A stretch of 64,000 nt of DNA from Streptomyces sp. SM10 (GCF_002910915.1 NZ_NEUF01000038.1:1-64000), one strand, 5' to 3'; positions 18,190-27,124 are shown, numbered from the stretch's first letter. Numbers and translations are program-made. The notes: a model not told the origin generated them from the sequence alone.

Positions 18190-18759
18190 ATGTTGGGTAT
18201 GCCCAACGTTTCTCCCTCAGGCCCTCCGATGGCCGCGAGCCCACTCACCGTCGCCGTCCTCGAAATCGACGCCTACGCCGCCACCCTCGGCTGGGACCAG
18301 CCGGCCCGGCTGTTCGCCCTCGTCGACACCGCCCGGCTGCGTGCCCACGAGCCGGGCCTCGCCGCCCAGCTCGGCCTCGACGACTCCGCTTCCACCACCG
18401 CCACCCTCACCCCGGTCGAGCAGGAGGAGCTCCCCGCGGGCACCGCGCTGGACGAGTTCCTGGCCACGATCGCCTGGCCCGACGCCGTGGTCGGCTGCGC
18501 CATGACCGTGGAACGGATGATGCTGCCGCCGTCCGCGGAGGCCTCCGTGCCGGACGGCCTGACCGACGCCCAGCTGACCAGGTGGGTGTCCGAGCAACCG
18601 GACCGGCAGGAGGTGCGGATGACCGTGGCGGTGCTGCGGGACGGGGCTCGGGACTCCGCCGTGCGGCTGCGGGAGAAGGACTCCCCGACCGAGGTCCTGA
18701 CCGGTGCGGGGCTGGTCCCCGGGCTGGCCGAGGCGCTCGCGGCCACCTTCGAGTCCTGA
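18190..18759 (+). CDS. PPA1309 family protein
   Basis: A conserved actinobacterial protein of about 189 residues and unknown function. Recognisable family sequence includes LEIDAYAATLGWDQPARLFALVDT near the N-terminus and CAMTVERMMLPP in the middle. There is no signal peptide. Two starts compete: ATG 18190, only four bases after GGAGG, and ATG 18199, thirteen bases after it; the upstream one is listed. It runs divergently from the UPF0182 gene and convergently with the PDZ protease, an order that is stable in actinobacteria. Confidence 0.85.
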   Translation: MLGMPNVSPSGPPMAASPLTVAVLEIDAYAATLGWDQPARLFALVDTARLRAHEPGLAAQLGLDDSASTTATLTPVEQEELPAGTALDEFLATIAWPDAVVGCAMTVERMMLPPSAEASVPDGLTDAQLTRWVSEQPDRQEVRMTVAVLRDGARDSAVRLREKDSPTEVLTGAGLVPGLAEALAATFES

Positions 18760-18778
18760 CCTCCCGCGGGGGCCGGCC

Positions 18779-19885
18779 TCAGCCCGTCGAGCAGCTCGGC
18801 AGGCCGGCCGTGTCCCCCGCGCGGATCTTCTCCAGGGACTTCGTGGCGTCGTCGAGGGTCTTCACCCGCACCAGGGTGAGGCCGACGGGGGTGTCCGACG
18901 CCGCGGCGGCGCAGTTGTCGTCCGGCGTGAGGAAGTAGGAGGCACCCGCGTCGCGGGCCCCGACCAGCTTCATGTTGATCCCGCCGATGGGGCCGACCTT
19001 GCCGTCGTCGTCGATGGTGCCGGTGCCCGCGATGAACTTGCCGCCCGTCAGCTTTCCGGGCGTCAGCTTGTCGACGATGCCCAGCGAGAACATCAGGCCG
19101 GCGCTCGGGCCGCCGACGTCGGCCAGCTTGATGTCGATGTCGAACGGGAAGGTGTGGTCCGTCCCTGCCTGGATCCCGACGATCGCCCGGTCCTCCGAGG
19201 GGTTCGAGGGGTCCTTGGGCGCCTTCCGCGTGGTCAGGGTGACGTCCTGCGAGCCTGTGGGCTCCTTGCCTGCCTTCTCGGCGGCTGCCGCGGCCTTGGC
19301 CGGGACGATCGTGAAGACGACGTCCTCGCCGGGCTCGTGCTTCGTGACGAGTTTCGCGACGTCCGCCGGCTTCTCGACCGCCGTGCCGTCGACCGCCTTG
19401 ATCACGTCACCCGCGTGCAGCTCGCCCTCGGCGGCGCTGTCCTTCACGACGGTGGAGACGACCACCCGGGAGGTGACGGGGATCTTCAGCTCATCCAGGG
19501 CCGCCACCTTGGCGCTCTCCTGGGACTGGCTGAACTCCTCGGCGTTCTCCTGCGTCGACTGCTCCTCGGTCTTGCCGTCCGGGTAGAGCGTGTCATGGGG
19601 CACGACCACACTGTCGTGGGCCAGCCAGCCGTAGACGGCCTCGACGATGTTCATGTCGTAGTCCGCTCCGGTGACCCGGACCGTCGTCATGTTGAGGTGT
19701 CCGGACGTCGGGTAGGTCTTGTGCCCGCTGATGTGCAGCACCGGCTCGCCCCGTGCGTCGCCGAGGGTGTTCACCGTCGGACCGGGAGACATCTCGGCGT
19801 ACGGCACGCGGAGCAGCACGCCTGCGCAGAGCAGCGCGATCAGGATGAGGGTGGAGGCGAGCATCGTCGCGGTGCGGCGTGGCAT
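18779..19885 (-). CDS. PDZ/Lon-like serine protease (YlbL family), membrane-anchored
   Basis: A 368-residue protein. An N-terminal signal anchor (about residues 8-27) is followed by an extracytoplasmic region with a PDZ domain (about 135-195). The C-terminal S16 Lon-type protease domain has the Ser-Lys dyad: S261 in DVGGPSAGLMF and K306 in GGINMKLVGA. The homologue Rv3194c sits in the same order. YlbL-type proteases cut membrane-proximal substrates; the target here is unknown. ATG 19885 is chosen because the signal anchor follows at once; the frame is open upstream but without a membrane segment. Confidence 0.88.
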   Translation of the reverse strand: MPRRTATMLASTLILIALLCAGVLLRVPYAEMSPGPTVNTLGDARGEPVLHISGHKTYPTSGHLNMTTVRVTGADYDMNIVEAVYGWLAHDSVVVPHDTLYPDGKTEEQSTQENAEEFSQSQESAKVAALDELKIPVTSRVVVSTVVKDSAAEGELHAGDVIKAVDGTAVEKPADVAKLVTKHEPGEDVVFTIVPAKAAAAAEKAGKEPTGSQDVTLTTRKAPKDPSNPSEDRAIVGIQAGTDHTFPFDIDIKLADVGGPSAGLMFSLGIVDKLTPGKLTGGKFIAGTGTIDDDGKVGPIGGINMKLVGARDAGASYFLTPDDNCAAAASDTPVGLTLVRVKTLDDATKSLEKIRAGDTAGLPSCSTG

Positions 19886-20090
19886 GGAACGACAGTACGG
19901 GAACGGCCTGTCAGTGCACCGTCGGGGCCGGTCCGTACGGGGCGGACGACCTGGGGGGTCCTGCGGGACCGGGGGGCGTCGCGGGTCGTTCACGGCGCGC
20001 AGTGCGCTCGGTGGGCGCGCCCGCTGCGCGGGCCCTGCCCACGGGACCGATGCGGTGCGGAAATTGGCGGCTGCGTACAGCCGCGGAGTC

Positions 20091-20261
20091 TCAGACGGCC
20101 TCGGAACCGGAGTGCGGCTTCTCCATCGCTTCACGGAACCTGGCGTAGCCGGCGAGTTCGGTGACGTCGCCGGTCGTTCGATTGCGGGCTGCCCACCCGC
20201 CCCATATCGCCGCGCCGAGCGCGGCTATAAGCGGAATCAACAGCCAAGCGAGTGCTGCCAT
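20091..20261 (-). CDS. SPW_0924 family small membrane protein
   Basis: A 56-residue protein starting MAALAWLLIPLIAALGAAIW: a single N-terminal transmembrane helix followed by a charged cytoplasmic tail (ARFREAMEKPHSGSEAV). GGGAGG lies eight bases upstream of ATG 20261. It matches a short family conserved in Streptomyces, always near the moaE/PDZ protease genes as far as I recall. Function unknown. Confidence 0.75.
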   Translation of the reverse strand: MAALAWLLIPLIAALGAAIWGGWAARNRTTGDVTELAGYARFREAMEKPHSGSEAV

Positions 20262-20388
20262 CACGACCTCCCTGCCCCATGAGCGACCGCAACTGACGAT
20301 CAGAAGATTAACCACCTGCAGGACCAACGCTCACGGCAGGGGTGCGGTTACGCAAATCGGGGCTGATGACCCCCGGGGCGGTTTGCGA

Positions 20389-20850
<462 letters not shown>

Positions 20851-20962
20851 GAGGCCATCGTGCCGCACGGCACCGGATTCACGGAATAGCGCTTTCGACC
20901 GGTGGCGGGCCGGCCCGCTTGGAGCCTCCTACCAGGCGGGGCCGCCCCGGGCCGCCGTCCGC

Positions 20963-22105
20963 CTAGAAGCGCCGGCGCGCCTTGCGGGCCCGCCGGACCA
21001 GCGCCGCCGTGCCGAGGAGTGCGACCGTCGCGCCGGCGGCACCCGCCGCGGTGGCGTCCTTGCGGCCGAGCCTGCGTCCGGCGACCGTGTGGCGCCCCTC
21101 CACCTCTTCCAGGAGCGCCGCCAGGACCTCCTCGTTGGTCCACCTGGGGCGCCAGCCCGCGTCGTGGAGCCGGCTCACACTGACCACCCAGGGGTGCATG
21201 GTGTAGGCGAGGTCGCCCGCGGGTGACGGCGTGAGACCGATTCGGTGCAGCCGGGCGGCTGCGCCGAGCGCCACCGCGGACGGCAGTTCCATGCGCCGCA
21301 CCCCGGAGAGCTCCTCCACCTCCTCCTGTTCGAGCCAGCCGTCGCAGCCGACGGCGAACTCGCCCTCGATCTTCTCGAGAGCCGCGTACTCCAGGGCGCT
21401 GACCAGGTCGTCCACGTGGCAGAACTGCCAGGCGGGCCGTGATCCGGCGACGACCAGGAGGCGGGGGGACTCGAAGTACCTGGTGAGCGCCGTGTCCGTA
21501 CCGCCCACCAGGACGGTGGGGCGTACCACCGTGACGTTGAGGCCGGGGTGGGCGCGGGGGGCGCGGCGGCCGAGCCTCTCGATCTCCAGGAGGTCGCCGA
21601 CCCCGGTGGCCTCCGCCGTGGCCCGCAGCTCGGCGTCCTCGGAGAGGGGGATGTCGTTGTCGGGCAGAGCGCCGTAGACCATCGCCGAGGTGCACAGCAC
21701 GACCCGGTGGACGCCCACGGCCGCCGCGGCGGTCAGCACCGTCTGGGTGCCCCGCACGTTGTACGCGGTACGGGCGGCGGGGTCGGTCTCCAGGTCGAGG
21801 TCGAGCGCCATGTGCACGACGACGTCCGCGCCGCGCAGCTTCTCGGCGATGGCGGGGTCCCGTACGTCCAGGATGTGCCACGTCGCCTCGGAGACGTCGC
21901 CTCGGCGCTCGTCGATGGCGATGACCTGCTTGATCGCGTCCGATGCGGCGAGGTGGGCGGTGAGCAGTTCACCGACGCCGGTCGCGGCGCCTGTGACCGC
22001 GACGACGGGGCCGCGGCTTCGGGAGAGATTTTTCGTGGGCTTGCTTTCGGGCGAGGGGTCGGCCAGGTTTCGCGCTGCGCGAACCTGCGGATCTGGGGAA
22101 CTCAC
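20963..22105 (-). CDS. NAD-dependent epimerase/SDR family protein
   Basis: This 380-residue extended short-chain dehydrogenase has the nucleotide motif VTGAATGVGELLTAHLA near residues 35-51, the acidic strand end VIAIDERRGD, and ADVVVHMALDLD. The YxxxK catalytic pair is not obvious, and the downstream sequence is atypical, so it may bind rather than convert a nucleotide sugar. A C-terminal hydrophobic stretch (GAAGATVALLGTAALV) followed by arginines suggests a membrane anchor. The GTG at 22105 has GGAG seven bases upstream and is preferred over the long open extension, which overlaps the divergent promoter region. Confidence 0.8.
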   Translation of the reverse strand: MSSPDPQVRAARNLADPSPESKPTKNLSRSRGPVVAVTGAATGVGELLTAHLAASDAIKQVIAIDERRGDVSEATWHILDVRDPAIAEKLRGADVVVHMALDLDLETDPAARTAYNVRGTQTVLTAAAAVGVHRVVLCTSAMVYGALPDNDIPLSEDAELRATAEATGVGDLLEIERLGRRAPRAHPGLNVTVVRPTVLVGGTDTALTRYFESPRLLVVAGSRPAWQFCHVDDLVSALEYAALEKIEGEFAVGCDGWLEQEEVEELSGVRRMELPSAVALGAAARLHRIGLTPSPAGDLAYTMHPWVVSVSRLHDAGWRPRWTNEEVLAALLEEVEGRHTVAGRRLGRKDATAAGAAGATVALLGTAALVRRARKARRRF

Positions 22106-22296
22106 CGGGCGTCTCCAGCGGTTGTCTTCAGTACGTACCCGAATGACGCGTACGTACCAGGTGGCGTCCATCCTGCCGCAGGCCGGGAGCCGGCGGAGCA
22201 CTGAGGCCCCGAGCGGTCTTTGGTGTCTACGCTGGATGGTGATGTCGGGCAGTCGCCGTCGGTTCGAGCCGGCGGCCCTACGAGCCGAGGAAACCC

Positions 22297-23760
22297 GTGA
22301 GTGACACCCCATTCGGATTCGGCCTTCCGCCGGAGGAGCCGGAAGACGGCGACGAAGGCAAGAAGAAGGACCCCACCGGTGGTGGGCAGGGCGCGGACGG
22401 GCCGGCGAACCCGTTCGGCTTCGGGCCCGGCGCGGGCGGGGACAACCCGTTCGCCGCGATGTTCGGCTCGATGAACCCGAACGACCTGGGCGCGGCCTTC
22501 CAGCAGCTCGGCCAGATGCTGAGCTACGAGGGCGGCCCGGTCAACTGGGACATGGCCAAGCAGATCGCCCGCCAGACGGTGTCGCAGGGCACCACGGACG
22601 GCAGCAAGGACGCGAGCGTCGGTCCGGCGGAGCGGTCCTCCGTCGACGAGGCGCTGCGTCTCGCCGACCTCTGGCTGGACGGCGTGACGTCACTGCCCTC
22701 CGGCTCCGTCTCGACGGTGGCCTGGAGCCGCGCCGAGTGGGTCGAGGCCTCCCTGCCCGCGTGGCAGCAGCTGGTGGACCCGGTGGCCGAGCGCGTCGGC
22801 CTGGCCATGGGCGATGTCCTCCCTGAGGAGATGCAGGCCATGGCGGGCCCGCTGATCGGCATGATGCGGTCGATGGGCGGCGCCATGTTCGGCCAGCAGA
22901 TCGGGCAGGCCGTGGGTGTGCTCGCCGGCGAGGTCGTCGGCTCGACCGACATCGGCCTCCCGCTGGCGCCCGCCGGCAAGGCGGCGCTGCTTCCGCTGAA
23001 CGTCGAGCGGTTCGGCAAGGACCTGAGCGTGCCGCAGGACGAGGTGCGGCTCTACCTGGCGCTGCGCGAGGCGGCCCACCAGCGGCTCTTCGCGCACGTC
23101 CCGTGGCTGCGCTCGCATCTGTTCGGCGCGGTCGAGGCCTATGCGCGCGGCATCAAGGTCGACACCAGCAAGCTCGAGGACGTCGTCGGCCAGTTCGACC
23201 CGTCGCAGCCCGAGCAGCTGCAGGACGCTCTCCAGCAGGGCATGTTCCAGCCGGAGGACACCCCGGAGCAGAAGGCGTCGCTGGCACGTCTGGAGACCGC
23301 CCTGGCCCTCGTCGAGGGCTGGGTCGACGCCGTGGTGCACGAGGCCGCGAAGTCCCGGCTGACCTCGGCGGACGCGCTGCGCGAGACGATGCGCCGCCGC
23401 CGGGCCTCCGGGGGGCCCGCCGAGCAGACATTCGCCACGCTCATCGGTCTCCAGCTGCGGCCGCGCCGGCTCCGGGACGCCTCCCGGCTGTGGGCCTCGC
23501 TCACGGACGCCCGGGGTGTCGACGGCCGGGACGGCCTGTGGGAGCACCCGGACATGCTGCCGACGGCGCACGACCTGGACGACCCCGACGGCTTCGTCCA
23601 TCACGAGCAGCTGGACTTCTCCGAGCTGGACAAGATGCTCGGCGAGGCGGCCAAGGGACCGCAGAAGCCCGCAGCCGAGGACCAGGGCAGGGACCAGGGC
23701 AAGGACGACGAGCCCGGGGACGGGCCGAAGAGCGACGGCAAGGACGACACCGGTCAGTGA
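22297..23760 (+). CDS. Zinc-dependent metalloprotease family protein (DUF2342/Zincin_2)
   Basis: The 487-residue protein has a glycine/phenylalanine-rich acidic N-terminus (about 60 residues), then the conserved actinobacterial domain of unknown catalytic activity classed as a zincin. A histidine-rich helix, REAAHQRLFAHVPWLRSHLF (about residues 255-274), is where the family's proposed metal ligands lie. The classic HExxH is not present in exact form. A C-terminal acidic, lysine-rich tail follows. The Mycobacterium counterpart is Rv3195. It begins with GTG 22297 after GAGG, divergent from the SDR gene. The NUDIX gene overlaps its stop by four bases. Confidence 0.82.
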   Translation: MSDTPFGFGLPPEEPEDGDEGKKKDPTGGGQGADGPANPFGFGPGAGGDNPFAAMFGSMNPNDLGAAFQQLGQMLSYEGGPVNWDMAKQIARQTVSQGTTDGSKDASVGPAERSSVDEALRLADLWLDGVTSLPSGSVSTVAWSRAEWVEASLPAWQQLVDPVAERVGLAMGDVLPEEMQAMAGPLIGMMRSMGGAMFGQQIGQAVGVLAGEVVGSTDIGLPLAPAGKAALLPLNVERFGKDLSVPQDEVRLYLALREAAHQRLFAHVPWLRSHLFGAVEAYARGIKVDTSKLEDVVGQFDPSQPEQLQDALQQGMFQPEDTPEQKASLARLETALALVEGWVDAVVHEAAKSRLTSADALRETMRRRRASGGPAEQTFATLIGLQLRPRRLRDASRLWASLTDARGVDGRDGLWEHPDMLPTAHDLDDPDGFVHHEQLDFSELDKMLGEAAKGPQKPAAEDQGRDQGKDDEPGDGPKSDGKDDTGQ

Positions 23761-24299
23761 GCCTGCACGACGACGCCGTTTCGGTACTCAGCGGCTACGA
23801 CGGGGCCGACGCGCGGCAGGCGGAGCTGCGCGGGACGTATCTGGACCATCTGGCCGGGCACCCCGACGGCATGTGGAAGGCCTGTGGGGCCGGGCATCTG
23901 ACGGCCAGCGCGCTGGTGGTCGACCCGGAGCGCGGCAGGGTCCTGCTGACGCTGCACAGGAAGCTGCGGATGTGGTTGCAGATGGGCGGGCACTGCGAGC
24001 CCCAGGACACCTCCCTGGCCGCGGCCGCCCTGCGTGAGGCCACCGAGGAGTCGGGGATCGCCGGGCTCACCCTGCTGCCCGGCGGGCCGGTGCGGCTGGA
24101 CCGGCATCCCATCCCCGCGCCCTGCCACTGGCACCTCGACGTGCAGTACGCGGCGACGGCCTCGGCCGGGGCCGTGGAGCAGATCAGCGACGAGTCCCTC
24201 GATCTGCGCTGGTTCCCCTACGACGAGGTGGCCGGCGTGGCGGACACCTCGGTCCTACGGCTGCTGGAGAGCGCCCGCGCACGGCTGGACCGAGGCTAG
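23757..24299 (+). CDS. NUDIX hydrolase
   Basis: A 180-residue protein with a NUDIX box at about residues 80-102: GGHCEPQDTSLAAAALREAT followed by EESGI, fitting GX5EX7REUXEEXGU. It therefore hydrolyses some nucleoside diphosphate derivative; the substrate is unknown. The GTG start (GTGA) overlaps the stop of the upstream protease gene, implying coupling. Its TAG stop codon lies within the CTAG where the IS630-type unit begins, so insertion occurred exactly at the end of this gene. Confidence 0.88.
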   Translation: MSLHDDAVSVLSGYDGADARQAELRGTYLDHLAGHPDGMWKACGAGHLTASALVVDPERGRVLLTLHRKLRMWLQMGGHCEPQDTSLAAAALREATEESGIAGLTLLPGGPVRLDRHPIPAPCHWHLDVQYAATASAGAVEQISDESLDLRWFPYDEVAGVADTSVLRLLESARARLDRG

Positions 24300-24329
24300 T
24301 GCCGTGACCGCATAGGTTCGCCGGTTCGT
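24299..24329 (+). repeat. Left terminal inverted repeat of the IS630-type unit
   Basis: GTGCCGTGACCGCATAGGTT and the next 11 bases pair as an inverted copy of 27026-27056 (24 of 31 positions). The preceding TA is in the stop codon of the NUDIX gene. Confidence 0.75.
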
Positions 24330-24334
24330 ATGCC

Positions 24335-25249
24335 TTACAGGTTGTTCGCATAGAAGCTGGCGAGTCGTTCGACGGCGGCGTCGACGTATGCGGGTTCGTC
24401 GTACATCTCGTAGTGGCCGGCGCCGTCGATCACTATGAGGTCGACGGGGTTGGGGGCCAGCTTCCACAGCTGCATGCCGGTGTCGTAGGAGCCGGTGTTG
24501 CCGATGCGTCCGGCGAGGACGACCTGGAGTGGTTGGGTCATGAGCTGATCGGCCAGGTGGAAGGCGTCGTAGCCCAGCAGGAGGGGGTCGCTGCGCAGGG
24601 GGCGCCGGTTCGTGGAGTGTTCGTTGCCGCCGCGCTCGGTGCGGTAGTAGGTGATGGCCTGAGTGGTGTCGATGTCGGTCAGGCCCGCTGCCGCGGCGTC
24701 CTCGAGGGTGTCGGGCAGCCAGTTCACGCGGGTCGTCTCGCCGGAGCGGGCCTCTTCGGTCCGTGCGTCCGCGAGGGCGTCGAGTGCTGCGGCCGGACCG
24801 TCGGGGGAGAAGCTGCGGAACGCGTTGCCGATGTTGACGGGGACGACCGTGCCGACCGCTTTGATGCGGTGGTCCGTGCGGGCGGTGTGCACGGCGTAGC
24901 CGCCACCGGCGCAGATGCCGAGGACGCCGATGCGCTGCGGGTCGATGCCGGGGGTCGTGGTGAGCGCGTCGATGGCGTAGGAGATGTCCTCGCCTCGGCG
25001 GTAGGGGTCTTCGAGGTCGCGGGGATCGCCCTCGCTCTGGCCCTGGTGGGCGGGGTCGAGGACAAGGGCGGCGATGCCGTGGGCGGCGAGGCGGGAGGCG
25101 TAGTTGGCGCCGATCTGCTCCTTGACGCTGCTGCCTGGGGTGGAGAGCACCACGGCGGGCAGCGGTGCGCTGCTGTCGGCGTTGTCCGGCAGGTGGAGGT
25201 TCGCGGCGAGGTTGATGGGGCCGCGCGGGATCGTGAGGTGCTGGATCAT
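24335..25249 (-). CDS. Alpha/beta hydrolase (dienelactone hydrolase-like), transposon passenger
   Basis: A 304-residue alpha/beta hydrolase with a nucleophile elbow GVLGICAGGGYAVHT, in which cysteine replaces serine, as in dienelactone hydrolases. The late aspartate and histidine could be in VVLAGRIGNTGSYDTG and VIDGAGHYEMYDEP. No signal peptide is present. It is divergent from the MarR gene, with a perfect palindrome between them, so it is probably repressed by that regulator. The 3' end lies a few bases inside the left inverted repeat of the IS630-type unit. Probable role: detoxifying or degrading a small lactone or ester; this is inference. Confidence 0.85.
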   Translation of the reverse strand: MIQHLTIPRGPINLAANLHLPDNADSSAPLPAVVLSTPGSSVKEQIGANYASRLAAHGIAALVLDPAHQGQSEGDPRDLEDPYRRGEDISYAIDALTTTPGIDPQRIGVLGICAGGGYAVHTARTDHRIKAVGTVVPVNIGNAFRSFSPDGPAAALDALADARTEEARSGETTRVNWLPDTLEDAAAAGLTDIDTTQAITYYRTERGGNEHSTNRRPLRSDPLLLGYDAFHLADQLMTQPLQVVLAGRIGNTGSYDTGMQLWKLAPNPVDLIVIDGAGHYEMYDEPAYVDAAVERLASFYANNL

Positions 25250-25290
25250 GCCTGGTTTCCTTCGTGAGATTGTTATTCCATAGGAGTCCA

Positions 25291-25311
25291 GTACAAGACG
25301 CCATCTTGTAC
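25291..25311. promoter_or_regulatory. Perfect palindrome, candidate MarR operator
   Basis: GTACAAGA (25291-25298), five bases, then TCTTGTAC (25304-25311). It lies in the 106-base gap between the divergent hydrolase and MarR genes. The form and size suit a winged-helix dimer. Confidence 0.7.
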
Positions 25312-25355
25312 GATCTGAAACTAATACGAAACTGTACTACATGAATGGGGGGTCG

Positions 25356-25790
25356 ATGTCAGTCGATGGGGCGCAGCTGTGGACGCTGAACCAGCGGCTG
25401 CTGGGTGTTGTGATGGATGCCTGCACGGGGGAGCTGGCCGAGCTTGGGTTGGAGACGAAGGAGTTTTTCGTCCTGGCCGAGGTGGAGGCGTCGCCGTACC
25501 CGGCTGAGATCGCGACTGCGCTGCTGCTGCCCAAGGCGAGCGTGACGGTCTACGTTCGCAACCTCGTCGCCAAGGGCTTTGTCCGCCGCGAGATCGACGA
25601 GGCGGACTTGCGGCGTCATCGGCTCGTACTGACCGCTGAGGGCACGCAAGCACGCGATCGAGCACGTGCAGCTCTCACGGCGGAGTACGACCGCAGGTTG
25701 GCGAGGGTCACCCCCCAGGACCGCGTTGAGCTACAACGCATCCTCAAAGCGATGCTCGCCTCGCCCGCGTCAGGCCGTATGCGCGAGTGA
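25356..25790 (+). CDS. MarR family transcriptional regulator, transposon passenger
   Basis: The 144-residue protein has the MarR winged helix: EIATALLLPKASVTVYVRNL as the recognition helix region (about residues 48-67), then GFVRREIDEADLRRHRLVLT as wing and following strand. The ATG at 25356 follows GGGGGG; an in-frame ATG at 25341 is possible. It is divergent from the hydrolase with a palindromic candidate operator between them. The 3' end overlaps the transposase 3' end by 21 bases in convergent orientation. It probably controls the hydrolase and itself in response to the hydrolase substrate. Confidence 0.85.
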   Translation: MSVDGAQLWTLNQRLLGVVMDACTGELAELGLETKEFFVLAEVEASPYPAEIATALLLPKASVTVYVRNLVAKGFVRREIDEADLRRHRLVLTAEGTQARDRARAALTAEYDRRLARVTPQDRVELQRILKAMLASPASGRMRE

Positions 25791-26975
25791 TTCGTCTGTC
25801 CGGTGCTCTGCTGCACGTTCGGGCCGCGACCGCATGGATTCGTCAGATCGTTCAGGTTGCGACGGCAAGGGACGTCCGCCCCAGCGGATGCCCTTCTCGC
25901 TTCGGACGCGGGCACGTTCGCGACGCTGCGCCGCGAGGATGTCGAGGTGGCGGGTGTTGGTGTTTCGCCAGCGCAGGTAGGCGTGCAGGGCCCGGGTTTG
26001 CACGCTGTGGTTGCGGTGGTTGGAGTTGGCAATCGTGAACTGCCGCAGTGGCCCGAAATGGGCTTCGATCGGGTTGGCCCACGAGGCGTAGGTCGGGGTG
26101 AAGCACAGCTCGACATGGTTCTTCTTCGCCCAGCGACGGATCTTGTCGTCCTTGTGGGCGGACAGGTTGTCCAGGATGACGTAGATCGGGGCGCCGTCCG
26201 GGCGCGCGGCCCAGATCGACCTCAGTGCGGCCAGGGTGTTCACCGCACCCTTCTTGCGGCGGTTGACGCCCCACAGCCGGTCGTCGCCGACGGAATAGCA
26301 GCCGTGGAAGTACCGCACCCCGTGGGTGCGGTGTCGGGTCGCGGGATGGCGCTCGGGGTGACCGGCGGGAGCCCAGCCGGTCCCGGCGGTGGGGCGGATG
26401 CCGAGCGGCCCGAACTCGTCGAACGCGAACACGCGGTCCGCGAAGCGTTCCACCACGTCCTCGATGCGGTCCAGCTTGGCGTCATGCTCGGGGTCGGGCG
26501 ACTCCTTCCAGGTTTTGGTGCGCTGGAAGGTGATGCCGCGGCGGGCGAGCAGGCACCGTAATGCCTCGCGGCCGATCCGGATCACACGGCCGTGCACCTT
26601 CCGCAGGTAGGCGGCGAGTTTACGGATCGACCAGCGGGTGAAGGGCTGGCCGAGCTTGGTCGGGCGGGTGATGGCCGTCTGGACGACGAAGTCCTCGTCG
26701 TCAGGACCGAGCAGGCGGGGGCGGCCTCCCGCCCGGCGAGGGTCCAGGCAAGCCAGGCCGATCTCGTTGAACCGATGGATCACGTCGCGGACGGTGTCCT
26801 CGTCAGCCTGAACCAGCTTCGCGATCACCGGGACCCGGTTTCCGCCGGCCGAGGCCAACAGCATCATCGCGCGCCGGTATCGCACCGAGCTGGCGCTGCC
26901 CCGGCGCACGATCTGCTGCAGCTTCTGCCCCTCCTGGTCGGTCAATCCGCGCACACGGACGGGCTCAGCCACCAC
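25770..26975 (-). CDS. IS630 family transposase
   Basis: A 401-residue DDE transposase. An N-terminal helix-turn-helix region (about residues 10-75) is followed by a second one (about 110-150) and the catalytic core: D186 in VFAFDEFGPLG, D269 in VILDNLSAHK and E304 in SWANPIEAHFGPL. All three acidic residues are present and the frame is intact, so it may be active. The C-terminal ~25 residues run through a repeat resembling the element end (25823-25850) and into the MarR gene. Starts at GTG 26975, about 80 bases inside the right inverted repeat. Confidence 0.93.
   Translation of the reverse strand: MVAEPVRVRGLTDQEGQKLQQIVRRGSASSVRYRRAMMLLASAGGNRVPVIAKLVQADEDTVRDVIHRFNEIGLACLDPRRAGGRPRLLGPDDEDFVVQTAITRPTKLGQPFTRWSIRKLAAYLRKVHGRVIRIGREALRCLLARRGITFQRTKTWKESPDPEHDAKLDRIEDVVERFADRVFAFDEFGPLGIRPTAGTGWAPAGHPERHPATRHRTHGVRYFHGCYSVGDDRLWGVNRRKKGAVNTLAALRSIWAARPDGAPIYVILDNLSAHKDDKIRRWAKKNHVELCFTPTYASWANPIEAHFGPLRQFTIANSNHRNHSVQTRALHAYLRWRNTNTRHLDILAAQRRERARVRSEKGIRWGGRPLPSQPERSDESMRSRPERAAEHRTDESLAHTA
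25823..25850 (+). repeat. Internal sequence resembling the IS630 left end
   Basis: GCCGCGACCGCATGGATTCG and the next eight bases match the outer left end (GCCGTGACCGCATAGGTTCG...) at about 22 of 28 positions. It lies between the MarR stop and the main transposase domain, where the left end of a simple IS630 copy would be expected. No flanking TA is present. Confidence 0.55.
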
Positions 26976-27025
26976 ACCCCCAACGGTTGGGTCGGACGTC
27001 TCCGGACATCCAACCGCTGGAACCG

Positions 27026-27056
27026 CCGACCCGGCGAACCTTCCCGGTCAGAGCAC
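27026..27056 (-). repeat. Right terminal inverted repeat of the IS630-type unit
   Basis: On the minus strand GTGCTCTGACCGGGAAGGTT and the next 11 bases match the left end at 24 of 31 positions. It is followed by TA of a CTAG. Confidence 0.75.
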
Positions 27057-27068
27057 TAGGGAGCGGGT

Positions 27069-27095
27069 GGGGCGGCTCCCGTCGGGAACCGCCCC
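27069..27095 (-). terminator. Terminator of the TerD-AIM24 operon
   Basis: Read on the minus strand, GGGGCGGTTCCC pairs with GGGAGCCGCCCC (one G:U pair) around a three-base loop. It begins about 30 bases downstream of the last AIM24 gene. Confidence 0.65.
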
Positions 27096-27124
27096 TCAGC
27101 CGGACTTCGCCTGAATGCGGCGGC

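Larger units (their letters stand above)
24299..27056 (-). mobile_element. IS630-family transposable unit carrying a hydrolase/MarR gene pair
   Basis: A 2,758-base segment begins GTGCCGTGACCG at 24299 and ends with the complement of GTGCTCTGACCG at 27056. The terminal 31 bases match at 24 positions as inverted repeats. Each end abuts TA inside a CTAG (24296-24299 and 27056-27059), the known preferred target and duplication of IS630. The unit contains an alpha/beta hydrolase, a divergent MarR regulator and the transposase. A simple IS630 element is about 1.1-1.2 kb, so more than half of this unit is passenger DNA. Confidence 0.75.
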
